A stretch of DNA of 14,087 bases. Source: Actinobacteria bacterium RBG_16_64_13 (GTDB lineage: Bacteria; Actinomycetota; Thermoleophilia; RBG-16-64-13). Below are positions 8,035 through 14,087 of the stretch, in pieces (within the stretch, counting starts at the first letter, position 1; every line of letters begins with the position of its first letter). The notes under the pieces were generated by a model that was not told the DNA's origin, made no database searches, and saw nothing but the letters and a program-made list of their open reading frames with translations. Both the position numbers and the translations under genes were made by a program. The stretch spans positions 8,679 to 22,765 of the forward strand of contig MELN01000004.1 of assembly GCA_001768675.1 (NCBI GenBank). Reading direction: 5' to 3'.

Positions 8035-8197
8035 CCTCGGTTCCTTTCTGGTGCGAGCGCCTGCGCGTCCGCACCGCTTCCCTCAACACGTATTCGATCT
8101 GTCCGTTGACGCTTCGCAACTCATCCGCGGCCCACGCCTCCAGATCGGCCCACAACTGAGGGTCGATCCGGAGCAGGAATTGCTTGCGCTCGGCCAC
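8000..8197 (-). CDS. Small ribbon-helix-helix (Arc/CopG-like) protein
   Basis: 65 residues. Residues 4-11 (RKQFLLRI) form the expected beta ribbon, 13-27 (PQLWADLEAWAADEL) helix 1 and 30-44 (VNGQIEYVLREAV) helix 2, the Arc/MetJ fold that dimerises and reads DNA with its strand. The tail 45-65 is basic, then acidic, and probably disordered. The GTG start at 8197 has only a modest ribosome binding site (GAGG about 11 nt upstream) and follows the SPFH stop by 26 nt. Its end overlaps the M29 gene by 35 nt. With no toxin beside it, an antitoxin role is not supported. It may regulate its own operon, for which the AT-rich palindrome at 9312-9321 is the obvious candidate site; this is inference. Confidence 0.85.
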   Translation of the reverse strand: MAERKQFLLRIDPQLWADLEAWAADELRSVNGQIEYVLREAVRTRRRSHQKGTEDEGPTAGDAGR

Positions 8198-8223
8198 GCC
8201 TCACTACCTCAGTCGCGACTGTT

Positions 8224-9249
8224 CTAGGTATAGAGAGTACCGGTATTGACCACCGGATGCACCTCGGATTCGCCACACAGTACGACCATGAGGTTGCTCA
8301 CCATCGCCGCTTTCCGCTCGGCGTCCAGATCCACCACGCCCTTCTCGGTGAGCTCGTGCAGCGCCATCTCGACCATGCTCACGGCCCCGTGCACGATCTT
8401 CTGCCGCGCGTCGATGACTGCCTCGGCCTGCTGCCTGCGCAACATCGCTTGGGCGATCTCGGGCGCGTAGGCCAGGTGGGTAAGACGGGCCTCTTCGACC
8501 ACCACGCCGGCGCGGGCGAGCCGTTGCCCCAACTCGTCCCTGAGTGCCTGCGACACCTCGTCGACGTTGCTGCGCAGGGTGATCTCGTTCTCTTCGCCGT
8601 GGTCATAGGCGTATGAGCTCGCCAGGTGACGAAGAGCGGTCTCGCTCTGGGTCTCTACGTACTGCTCGAAGTCGTCCACATCGAAGACCGCTTGGGCGGT
8701 GTCCCAGACCCGCCATATCACCACGGTCGCGATCTCCACCGGGTTGCCGCGCCTGTCGTTCACCTTGAGTTTCGGTCCGTTGAGAGTGCGAGCCCGGACA
8801 GACACCTTGTAGCGGGGATATTTCCGTGGCGTTCGGGATGGCTGACCCTTCTTGGCCGCCGCCCCGGCCGGGGAGGAATCGCGCGCGGCGGCGTCGGACG
8901 TCGCCTTGGCCGCGGGTCCATTGGAGTAGAAGGGGTTGGCCCAGCGGAACCCTCCCTGCCGCACGGTGCCCTTGTAGGCCCCGAACAGCACGCACACCCG
9001 CGTCGCGTTGGGCTCCAGGGTGAAGAAGCCGGGACTCGCGACCGAGCCGAGCACGAGCAGGACCAATGCCGGTGCGACCAAACCCCACGTCGCCCCGATG
9101 CCGATCCCGTAATCCTCGTTGAGCACACCGGCGACTATGAGCAGGGCGACGCCGGCCACGAAGGCCGCGATCACCCCCGCGAGCGCCGGCCAGCCGTTGG
9201 ACACTCTGATCTCTCGCTCGTGGTTCAAGGTGACTTGCTGCCCCTCCAT
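8224..9249 (-). CDS. SPFH/Band 7 domain membrane protein
   Basis: 341 residues from the ATG at 9249, chosen because GGGAGG lies 5 nt upstream; an earlier in-frame ATG at 9291 has none. Two membrane segments lie at about 20-41 and 53-70, followed by the SPFH domain (about 75-290): NATRVCVLFGAYKGTVRQGG at 81-100, then VSVRARTLNGPKLKVNDRRGNPVEI, the VVIWRVWDTAQAVFDV strand, and the long helix QAMLRRQQAEAVIDARQKIV at 267-286. Such proteins scaffold membrane patches and often handle membrane proteases or stress. Residues 111-143 are an Ala/Ser/Lys-rich low-complexity insertion splitting the domain after NPFYS. It is the first gene of a minus-strand cassette with the ribbon-helix-helix protein and the M29 peptidase, behind a recognisable promoter. 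Confidence 0.92.
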   Translation of the reverse strand: MEGQQVTLNHEREIRVSNGWPALAGVIAAFVAGVALLIVAGVLNEDYGIGIGATWGLVAPALVLLVLGSVASPGFFTLEPNATRVCVLFGAYKGTVRQGGFRWANPFYSNGPAAKATSDAAARDSSPAGAAAKKGQPSRTPRKYPRYKVSVRARTLNGPKLKVNDRRGNPVEIATVVIWRVWDTAQAVFDVDDFEQYVETQSETALRHLASSYAYDHGEENEITLRSNVDEVSQALRDELGQRLARAGVVVEEARLTHLAYAPEIAQAMLRRQQAEAVIDARQKIVHGAVSMVEMALHELTEKGVVDLDAERKAAMVSNLMVVLCGESEVHPVVNTGTLYT

Positions 9250-9265
9250 CCGATCCTCCCGTCGA

Positions 9266-9284
9266 GCGCCTCTCCTCGAGGCGC
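9266..9284 (-). promoter_or_regulatory. Hairpin in the SPFH leader
   Basis: GCGCCTC (9266-9272) and GAGGCGC (9278-9284) are perfect complements around a 5-nt loop, ending 5 nt upstream of the GGGAGG ribosome binding site of the SPFH gene. There is no T tract, so it is not a typical terminator. A role in translation or mRNA stability is possible but unproven. Confidence 0.4.
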
Positions 9285-9311
9285 CGCGCACGTCTTGTTC
9301 GTCCTTACCAC

Positions 9312-9321
9312 ATAATATTAT
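9312..9321. promoter_or_regulatory. AT-rich palindrome over the SPFH -10 region (possible operator)
   Basis: ATAATATTAT is a perfect 10-bp palindrome in an otherwise GC-rich region, and it overlaps the likely -10 box of the SPFH promoter. A second palindrome, GATATC (9325-9330), lies in the spacer. A repressor bound here would block the promoter. The ribbon-helix-helix protein of the cassette is a candidate, but no binding evidence exists. Confidence 0.35.
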
Positions 9322-9343
9322 TACGATATCATTCGGTTATCAA
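9315..9343 (-). promoter_or_regulatory. Promoter of the SPFH-RHH-M29 cassette
   Basis: On the minus strand TTGATA (9343-9338) is followed after 17 nt by TAATAT (9320-9315): 5 of 6 and 4 of 6 matches to the sigma-A consensus with ideal spacing. The transcript would start near 9308 and carry a leader of about 60 nt that includes the hairpin at 9266-9284. Confidence 0.55.
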
Positions 9344-9356
9344 GTCGCGGGCGCGA

Positions 9357-9384
9357 TTGCGCCGGTGCACCATCCGGGTACAAT
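9357..9384 (+). promoter_or_regulatory. Promoter of the thioesterase-GNAT pair
   Basis: TTGCGC (9357-9362), 16 nt, TACAAT (9379-9384): a 5 of 6 match at -10 with the TTG of the -35. It diverges from the SPFH promoter, the two -35 boxes lying 13 nt apart. Transcription from about 9391 excludes the in-frame ATG at 9357 and supports the start at 9420. Confidence 0.55.
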
Positions 9385-9419
9385 CCTCGTTCGAGAAGCT
9401 ACTCGCTAGCGGGGGCACC

Positions 9420-9890
9420 ATGCTTGAAGGCTATCCAGTGGTAGTTGACATCGTCGTGCAATGGGGAGACATGGATTGCCTCGGCCACGTGAACAACATC
9501 GTCTACCTGCAGTACTTCGAGACGGCGCGTATCGAATACCTGATGCGCCTCGGCCTGGACCCACCCGGCCCCAAGTGGCGAGATGCGGGTCTCATCGTGG
9601 CCTCAGTGAGCTGCGACTACAAGCTCCCCGTGGTCTTCCCCGATTCCGTTTCGGTGGGAGCGCGTGTCACCGCCATCGGTGAGAACCGGGTACTGATGCA
9701 GCACGCCACGGCAAGTCAGAAGCTGGGCAAAGTGGTCGCCGAGGGCGAGGTCATCCTGGTTTCCTACAACTACGCGACGCTTCGCCCGGTGCCGCTCAGG
9801 TCGGACTGGCGGGACGCTATTCTGGCGCTCGAGGGACAGGAACTACCTGCACTGCCTCCGCGGGCCAGACTGTCGTGTGTGGTCAAATGA
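9420..9890 (+). CDS. Hotdog-fold acyl-CoA thioesterase (4HBT/YbgC-like)
   Basis: 156 residues. The catalytic signature of the 4-hydroxybenzoyl-CoA thioesterase group is clear: WGDMDCLGHVNNIVYLQYFE at 15-34, with Asp17 and Asp19, His23 and Asn25/Asn26, on the turn leading into the central hot-dog helix. The strands ASVSCDYKLPVVFPDSVSVG at 61-80 and VVAEGEVILVSYN at 105-117 complete the fold. It hydrolyses acyl-CoA or a similar thioester in the cytoplasm; the acyl group is unknown. The start at 9420 is preceded by GGGGG and lies downstream of the predicted promoter; the upstream in-frame ATG at 9357 sits in the -35 box. Its TGA overlaps the ATG of the following GNAT gene (ATGA). Confidence 0.92.
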   Translation: MLEGYPVVVDIVVQWGDMDCLGHVNNIVYLQYFETARIEYLMRLGLDPPGPKWRDAGLIVASVSCDYKLPVVFPDSVSVGARVTAIGENRVLMQHATASQKLGKVVAEGEVILVSYNYATLRPVPLRSDWRDAILALEGQELPALPPRARLSCVVK

Positions 9891-10585
9891 GCGCGCTCTC
9901 CGCGTCGGACCTGCATGTCCGCCTGGAGGAGGCCGGGGACCTGCCCAGCATCCGCCGCATAAACGAGCTGGCCTTCCAGACCAGTGTCGAAGCCGACATC
10001 TACGAGGCCTTGCGCGCGGCGGGAGCCATCACCCTCTCCATGGTGGCCGTGGTCGACGCGGCGTTCATCGGCGCCGAGCCGTTCGGCGGCGACGCCAACG
10101 GCGGGGCCGGCGTATCCACCTGGGGCGGTGACGGAGGCTCGTGGGGCCAAGGGGTCGTCGGTGGCGAGGTGATCGGCCATGCTCTTGTGACTCCCGTGGC
10201 CGTCGCGACCGAGAAGGGAGACGAGTCACTCTTTGGTTTGGGTCCGGTGGCAGTGCTGCCCTCGGAGCAAGGCCGGGGTATCGGTACTCTGCTCATCTCT
10301 GCCTGCCTGGAGCAGTTGCGCGAGTCCGGCCGGCCCGGCGTGGTCGTGCTCGGGCACCCGGGCTACTATCCGCGGTTCGGGTTCATCCCTGCCAGCCGCT
10401 GGGGCCTACGTTTGGACATAGAGGTGCCCGACGAGGCCTTCATGGCTTTGGAGCTCTCTCCCGGCCGCTTGGCAGGAATAAGCGGAGTGGTCCGCTTCCG
10501 GCCGGAGTTCACGAAGGCGATGACTCAGGAGCAGGCTGCACCAGAAGCACCGGGAGATCGCCGTTCCGAACCACGTCCTCGGTGA
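9887..10585 (+). CDS. GNAT-family N-acetyltransferase (YhbS-like) with Gly-rich insertion
   Basis: 232 residues. The GNAT core is seen in LEEAGDLPSIRRINELAF at 13-30, in LGPVAVLPSEQGRGIGTLL at 118-136 with the acetyl-CoA loop Q128-G-R-G-I-G133, and in VVVLGHPGYYPRFGFIPAS at 152-170. The GYYPRFGF segment resembles the YhbS group (COG3153). Its substrate is unknown. An insertion at about 60-93, nearly all Gly, Ala, Ser and Trp, interrupts the first beta sheet just before GEVIGHALVTP. The start at 9887 forms a 4-nt ATGA overlap with the thioesterase stop; an ATG at 9875 would lie deeper in that gene. The last 25 codons run tail to tail over the end of the universal stress protein gene and encode a Pro/Glu/Arg-rich tail with no conserved look. 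Confidence 0.87.
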   Translation: MSALSASDLHVRLEEAGDLPSIRRINELAFQTSVEADIYEALRAAGAITLSMVAVVDAAFIGAEPFGGDANGGAGVSTWGGDGGSWGQGVVGGEVIGHALVTPVAVATEKGDESLFGLGPVAVLPSEQGRGIGTLLISACLEQLRESGRPGVVVLGHPGYYPRFGFIPASRWGLRLDIEVPDEAFMALELSPGRLAGISGVVRFRPEFTKAMTQEQAAPEAPGDRRSEPRPR

Positions 10586-10928
10586 CCGAGCCCATGAAGA
10601 CATGACGCACTTCGCTGTGCCCGTGCGTCGCCATGACGATGAGATCCACCCCAAGCTCCTTGGCCAGCGCCGTGATCCCCTCCGCCGGCTCACCGCCGGT
10701 CACGTGAGCATCTGCCGGCACCCCGCGCTCCGCAAGCCGCTCCACCCACTCGCCGAGATAGGCCCGCGCTTGCTCCTCGCGATAGGCGGACTCGTCCCGC
10801 GAGTGACTGTGAACGACGTGCACCAGGCTGAGTCGTCCGCCGCTGAGACGCGCGAGCGACCCGGCGTGGTCGACCACTGTGCCGTCGCTGCCATCCCACT
10901 TGAGCGGAACCAGGATGTGCTGGTACAT
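10509..10928 (-). CDS. Universal stress protein (UspA family)
   Basis: 139 residues, a single Usp domain. It opens with MYQHILVPLKWDGSD (the first strand with a nucleotide-contact Asp), has SLVHVVHSHS at 34-43, and ends with the ATP-binding segment VDLIVMATHGHSEVRHVFMGS: a Gly, nine residues, then Gly-Ser, with Ala in place of the first Gly of the usual G-x-x-G. This form is common and should still bind ATP. Usp proteins help cells survive starvation or stress. The gene begins inside the stop of the transporter gene (TGATG, 1-nt overlap), with AGGAGG 9 nt upstream, and is the last of four coupled genes. Its final 77 nt overlap the convergent GNAT gene. Confidence 0.93.
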   Translation of the reverse strand: MYQHILVPLKWDGSDGTVVDHAGSLARLSGGRLSLVHVVHSHSRDESAYREEQARAYLGEWVERLAERGVPADAHVTGGEPAEGITALAKELGVDLIVMATHGHSEVRHVFMGSVTEDVVRNGDLPVLLVQPAPESSPS

Positions 10929-12184
10929 CAGAACGAACCTCCTGCGAGATTGTAGAGGAAGAGCACGTTCATCGCCGTTACCACCAAGCCCGCGGCGATG
11001 GCGAGCACCCGCTCGGTGGTGCGACTGGCGAATTCGCCCATCAGCCGGCGATCAGAGGTGAGCACGATGAGCGGCGCGATAGTGAGGGGCAGTTGGATGC
11101 TGAGCGCGACCTGGCTGAATATCAAGATCTTGTAGGAATCGACTCCCGACGCCACGATCGCCAGAGCGGGCAGCGCCAGAACGAACAAGCCGATGCGATA
11201 GAACTTGGTGCGCGGGTCCTCGGGCCGGCCGAGATAGGCGGTCAGAACGTTGACCTCGGCCATGGCGGAAGTGAAGCTGGAGCCGAGTCCGGCCAAAAGC
11301 AAGCCGATGCCGAACAGGAGCCGCGCCAGGCTCCCGGCCAGCGGCTCCAGCGTGCTGGAGGCTTGATCGAGACTCGCTACCGACACACCGTGCCTGAAGA
11401 ACACCGCGGCCGCGACCACCACCATGGCGCAGTTGACCATCCAGCCCAACCCCATCGCGATCGCGGTGTCGCCCTTCTCGTAGCTGATCAACCTGCGCCG
11501 GCTCTCTTCGTCGCCGGGCTCGACCCGGCTCAGGATCACGTTGGAGTGAAGATAGATGTTGTGCGGCATGAGCACAGCGCCCAGCATGCCTATGGCCACA
11601 GCGATGCTGGCCTTGTCCACATGAGGCACGAAGGCGCCACGCGCCGCCAACGCCCAATCCGGCTTCACGAGAGCGAGCTCGACCAGATAGCAGGCGGCGA
11701 TGATAGCGATGAATATGACGACTACGCGTTCCAGGTGCCGGTAGCGACCAGTGATAACGAGGCCGATCTTGAGCACCATCGTGATGACCGCGCCCGCCAT
11801 CAGCGGCATCCCGAACAGGAGCCGGAAGCCGAGAGCCCCTCCAAGCAGCTCGGCCACATCGGTCGCGATGCACGCCACGACGACACTCCCTCCAAACACC
11901 CCTACCCAGGGGCGGGCGAAGCGCCGTTTCACGTTATAGGCAAGGCTGTGGCCGGTCACGATGCCCAACCGGGCCGACATGCCTTGAAAGAGGATCAACA
12001 TCAGGGTCGCGAGGGTTATGACCCACAGCAACGCGTAGCCGAACTCGCTCCCCCCGGCGACGTTGGTGGCCCAGTTCCCCGGATCGATGAATCCCACGGT
12101 CACGATGAAGCCTGGACCGAGATAGCGCAGAAAGTCGCGGCTGACGAAGATGCGGAGGTTCGACCAACCGGGCTCGCTCTTCAT
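10928..12184 (-). CDS. Nramp-family divalent metal transporter (MntH-like)
   Basis: 418 residues and about 11 membrane segments, importing Mn(II), Fe(II) or similar ions with protons. The TM1 metal-binding motif DPGN is at 34-37. In TM6, GAVLMPHNIYLHS (202-214) keeps the family's Ala203-x-x-Met206 and His-Asn; Met206 argues for a transition-metal carrier and not the Mg-type branch. ATDVAELLGGALGF at 107-120 is the conserved TM3 region. The later part, around SSFTSAMAEVNV, departs from well-known MntH proteins, so the exact subgroup is open. The ATG at 12184 is chosen because GGGGAGG lies about 9 nt upstream and it overlaps the methyltransferase stop as ATGA; a longer open frame to 12400 encodes a basic, non-Nramp sequence over that gene. 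It is followed with a 1-nt overlap by the stress protein. Confidence 0.92.
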   Translation of the reverse strand: MKSEPGWSNLRIFVSRDFLRYLGPGFIVTVGFIDPGNWATNVAGGSEFGYALLWVITLATLMLILFQGMSARLGIVTGHSLAYNVKRRFARPWVGVFGGSVVVACIATDVAELLGGALGFRLLFGMPLMAGAVITMVLKIGLVITGRYRHLERVVVIFIAIIAACYLVELALVKPDWALAARGAFVPHVDKASIAVAIGMLGAVLMPHNIYLHSNVILSRVEPGDEESRRRLISYEKGDTAIAMGLGWMVNCAMVVVAAAVFFRHGVSVASLDQASSTLEPLAGSLARLLFGIGLLLAGLGSSFTSAMAEVNVLTAYLGRPEDPRTKFYRIGLFVLALPALAIVASGVDSYKILIFSQVALSIQLPLTIAPLIVLTSDRRLMGEFASRTTERVLAIAAGLVVTAMNVLFLYNLAGGSF

Positions 12185-12924
12185 CCGCCGGCGTCCTCCC
12201 CACCAGAAGATCCTCGGGGCTTGAGCGCGCGGATGATCGCGAAGTTCGCCCGCTTCCAGATGATCTGCACATCCGCGAAACCAGCCTCCCGCAACCAGGT
12301 GAGCCGCCCTTGCGCAGACCCCGGAAAGTCGTCGTCCCCGACGAGCCACTCTTCCCACTCCGCCGGATCGTCCCCGCGCGAGACCATATATGCGCGCCAC
12401 TCGTCCAGAATAGCCGCGGCCTCCGCTTCGTTCTCGCCGGCGATCATGTCGCTGTCTACGAAGACGCCACCGGGCGCGAGCGCCGTGAGGACCCTGTCGA
12501 ACAGCGCCCGCTTCTCCGCGTGAGGGAGATGGTGGATGGCCAGGCGCGACACCACAGCCTGGTACCCTTCACCGAGATCCGCCGTGGCTAGACCGGCCTC
12601 GACCACTCGGACCCGCGCCCCGAAGCAGGCCAACACCTCTTGGCACTCGGCCACCATAGCCGGAGAGACATCCAGCGCGGTCAGCTCCGCCTCGGGAAAG
12701 ACTTTGAGCAAGAAACGAGAGAGTGTCCCCGTGCCCGACCCGAGCTCCAGAATGCGGAACGGGCCCCGCCCGGCGGACGGAAGGGCTGCGCGAACAGCCT
12801 CGGCCATGAGCGACTCCTGCTCGTCGTACTCGGGCACGACGCGTCTGATCAGATCTTCGTAGCGCTCCCGGGTCCAGTCGAACTCCACCCAGCCGGAGGC
12901 TTCGCTCTGGTCGCCGTCGCTCAC
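12181..12924 (-). CDS. Class I SAM-dependent methyltransferase
   Basis: 247 residues. SAM-binding motif I is ILELGSGTGTLS at 58-69, the acidic motif II is LTALDVS with Asp85, and VVSRLAIHHLPHAEKRALF followed by LAPGGVFVDSDM gives motifs IV to VI. This is the Methyltransf_25/12 type used on many small molecules; the target is unknown. The extended N terminus (10-50) resembles the lid helices of that group. The GTG at 12924 overlaps the peptidase stop as GTGA, and the gene's own stop overlaps the transporter start as ATGA, so it is translationally coupled on both sides. No strong ribosome binding site is seen, only a G-rich stretch. It shares no obvious similarity with the other methyltransferase in the window beyond the fold. 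Confidence 0.88.
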   Translation of the reverse strand: MSDGDQSEASGWVEFDWTRERYEDLIRRVVPEYDEQESLMAEAVRAALPSAGRGPFRILELGSGTGTLSRFLLKVFPEAELTALDVSPAMVAECQEVLACFGARVRVVEAGLATADLGEGYQAVVSRLAIHHLPHAEKRALFDRVLTALAPGGVFVDSDMIAGENEAEAAAILDEWRAYMVSRGDDPAEWEEWLVGDDDFPGSAQGRLTWLREAGFADVQIIWKRANFAIIRALKPRGSSGGEDAGG

Positions 12925-14087
12925 GGGGCCGCCCCCGGCAAGACGGGCAATGCCTCTCCATGCAGCCAGGAGTCGAAGAGCACGGCCAGATCTTCCTTTG
13001 GGATGTCCGCTGCGATCTCTTCCACCAGGGTCGTGAAGTCTTCGGCAGTCACGTTGCCGTGTTCATGCCGGCGGGTCCATTCCCGCAAGATGCTGAAGAA
13101 GGTCTCGTCCCCAACGGTGAGCCGCAGGGCATGAAGCGTCAATGCCCCGCGCTGGTAGACATTGGCGCTGAACAGCCCGTCGGCCCCCGGATCGGCAAGG
13201 GGTGGGAAGTCCTCGGCCGCCAGCGCGCCAAGACTCTCCCGGACCATCGTCGCGAGAACCGGCGGCCCCTGGTCGTGCTCCAGCCACAGCCAGGTCGCGT
13301 AGGTCGCGAAGCCTTCGTTCAGCCAGATATCCTTCCACCGCGCGATGGTCAGACTGTTCCCAAACCACTGGTGGGCCAGCTCGTGCGCCAGGTAGACCTC
13401 ACCCACCGTGGTGTTGTTCATCCTGGATTTCAGGACGTCCTGCCCGAAGAGCGACAGGGTCTGGTTCTCCATGGCGGCCCCCGTGTCCACCGCGGGCACC
13501 ACCACGCCGTACGCCTCGAAGGGATAGGGACCGAACATGTCGGCGAAGTAGGCGAGTATCTGCCCGGTCCGCGCGAACGCCATCTCCGCCTCCTCGGCCA
13601 GCGCCGGTGCGAAGTAGTTGCGGATGGGAACACCGTTGGGAGCGGTTTCTTCCCTCAGAGAGTACGAGCCGATGCTGACCGAGGCCAAATAGCTGGCGAG
13701 CGGCTGCCGCATCTCCCAAACGAAGGTCTGGTCTGTTCCCTTGGTCTCGGTATCGACCAACACCCCACTGGCGGCCGCCGCATACCCCGAGGGAACGGTG
13801 ATCCGGAACGTGTACGTGGCCTTGTCTGAAGGATGGTCGTTGGCGGGGAACCACGTCGCTGCTCCTAGCGGCTCGTCCAAGGTGTAGATGTAGTCTCCCT
13901 CCTGCCGCCACCCGACAGAGAACGATTCCGCGTCGGTAATGGGCTGCGGCTCGCCCGAGTACGCGATCTGCGTCGAGAAGGCCGCACCCGCTCGCAGCTC
14001 CTCCGGACAAGTGACGATCAGCTCGCCGTTCTCTCTCTCGTACTCCGCCTCGCGCCCGTCGACGCTCACGGCGTCGATCTCGGGTCC
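12921..14087 (-). CDS. M1 family zinc metallopeptidase (N terminus outside the window)
   Basis: 388 visible residues; the gene enters from the right edge and its start is not seen. The N-terminal beta domain is present (VDGREAEYERENGELIV and later VGWRQEGDYIYTLDEP). The exopeptidase loop AAMEN matches the family GxMEN with Ala at the first place. The zinc site HELAH followed by NEGFATY, with 18 residues between His and Glu, is intact at about 13385-13314, and a likely catalytic Tyr occurs in NVYQRGAL. The family removes N-terminal residues or cuts peptides with one zinc ion. The C terminus ends soon after the helical region (SWLHGEALPVLPG), so it lacks the large fourth domain of PepN. Many such short bacterial forms are secreted or lipid-anchored, but a signal peptide cannot be checked here. 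It leads a chain of four overlapping genes. Confidence 0.93.
   Translation of the reverse strand, partial: GPEIDAVSVDGREAEYERENGELIVTCPEELRAGAAFSTQIAYSGEPQPITDAESFSVGWRQEGDYIYTLDEPLGAATWFPANDHPSDKATYTFRITVPSGYAAAASGVLVDTETKGTDQTFVWEMRQPLASYLASVSIGSYSLREETAPNGVPIRNYFAPALAEEAEMAFARTGQILAYFADMFGPYPFEAYGVVVPAVDTGAAMENQTLSLFGQDVLKSRMNNTTVGEVYLAHELAHQWFGNSLTIARWKDIWLNEGFATYATWLWLEHDQGPPVLATMVRESLGALAAEDFPPLADPGADGLFSANVYQRGALTLHALRLTVGDETFFSILREWTRRHEHGNVTAEDFTTLVEEIAADIPKEDLAVLFDSWLHGEALPVLPGAAP

Noticed and set aside
8000..8197. Antitoxin of a toxin-antitoxin pair
   Set aside because: The neighbours are an SPFH protein and an aminopeptidase; no small toxin gene is adjacent.
9250..9291. Longer start for the SPFH protein at 9291
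   Set aside because: It has no ribosome binding site, it covers the leader hairpin, and the ATG at 9249 has GGGAGG at 5 nt.
9357..9419. Longer start for the thioesterase at 9357
   Set aside because: That ATG falls in the predicted -35 box, so it would not be transcribed; the start at 9420 matches the family length.
12185..12400. N-terminal extension of the Nramp gene by 72 codons
   Set aside because: It lies in the methyltransferase gene, is basic and unlike Nramp, and the ATG at 12184 has a good ribosome binding site and an ATGA overlap.
11093..12523. A 476-codon open frame antisense to the Nramp transporter
   Set aside because: It has hydrophilic His/Gln/Asp-rich sequence typical of the reverse of membrane-protein codons; the opposite strand has DPGN and MPHN motifs.

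Overview
The window is gene-dense, high-GC bacterial DNA, most likely from an actinomycetote. The reasons are the frequent GTG starts, 1-4 nt start/stop overlaps, a lipoprotein with a Thr-rich linker, a CtpE-like P-type ATPase and a short ribbon-helix-helix protein of a type I associate with actinobacteria. I cannot place it below phylum. I see no tRNA, rRNA, CRISPR array, transposase or phage gene.

Layout. At 1-239 (-) lies the start of a lipoprotein gene that leaves the window. At 240-629 there is a non-coding stretch dominated by a large imperfect palindrome (379-557) and a second hairpin next to a ribosome binding site. At 630-3753 (+) four closely spaced genes follow: a DEAD-box RNA helicase, a SAM methyltransferase and two tandem GNAT acetyltransferase paralogues, the first of them decayed. 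At 3918-6838 (+) a phosphinothricin-acetyltransferase-like GNAT overlaps a P-type cation ATPase by 4 nt. At 6928-9249 (-) a cassette reads SPFH/Band 7 membrane protein, ribbon-helix-helix protein, M29 aminopeptidase. Divergent promoters at about 9312-9384 serve this cassette and the next pair. At 9420-10585 (+) a hotdog thioesterase overlaps a GNAT with a Gly-rich insertion. At 10509-14087 (-) four genes joined by 4, 4 and 1 nt overlaps encode an M1 metallopeptidase (its N terminus is outside), a SAM methyltransferase, an Nramp metal transporter and a universal stress protein.

Most proteins are recognisable housekeeping, stress or transport families; I do not see a defence system or biosynthetic cluster. 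The most unusual signal is non-coding. The palindrome at 379-557 folds along nearly its whole length, and its non-Watson-Crick arm positions are mainly G-U wobbles on the plus strand, which points to a structured RNA in the leader of the RNA helicase or a mobile hairpin element inserted there. Second-tier points are the degenerate first copy of the GNAT pair, a Gln in place of Glu in the ATPase membrane motif, the AT-rich palindrome over the SPFH promoter, and the coupled peptidase-methyltransferase-Nramp-Usp operon.
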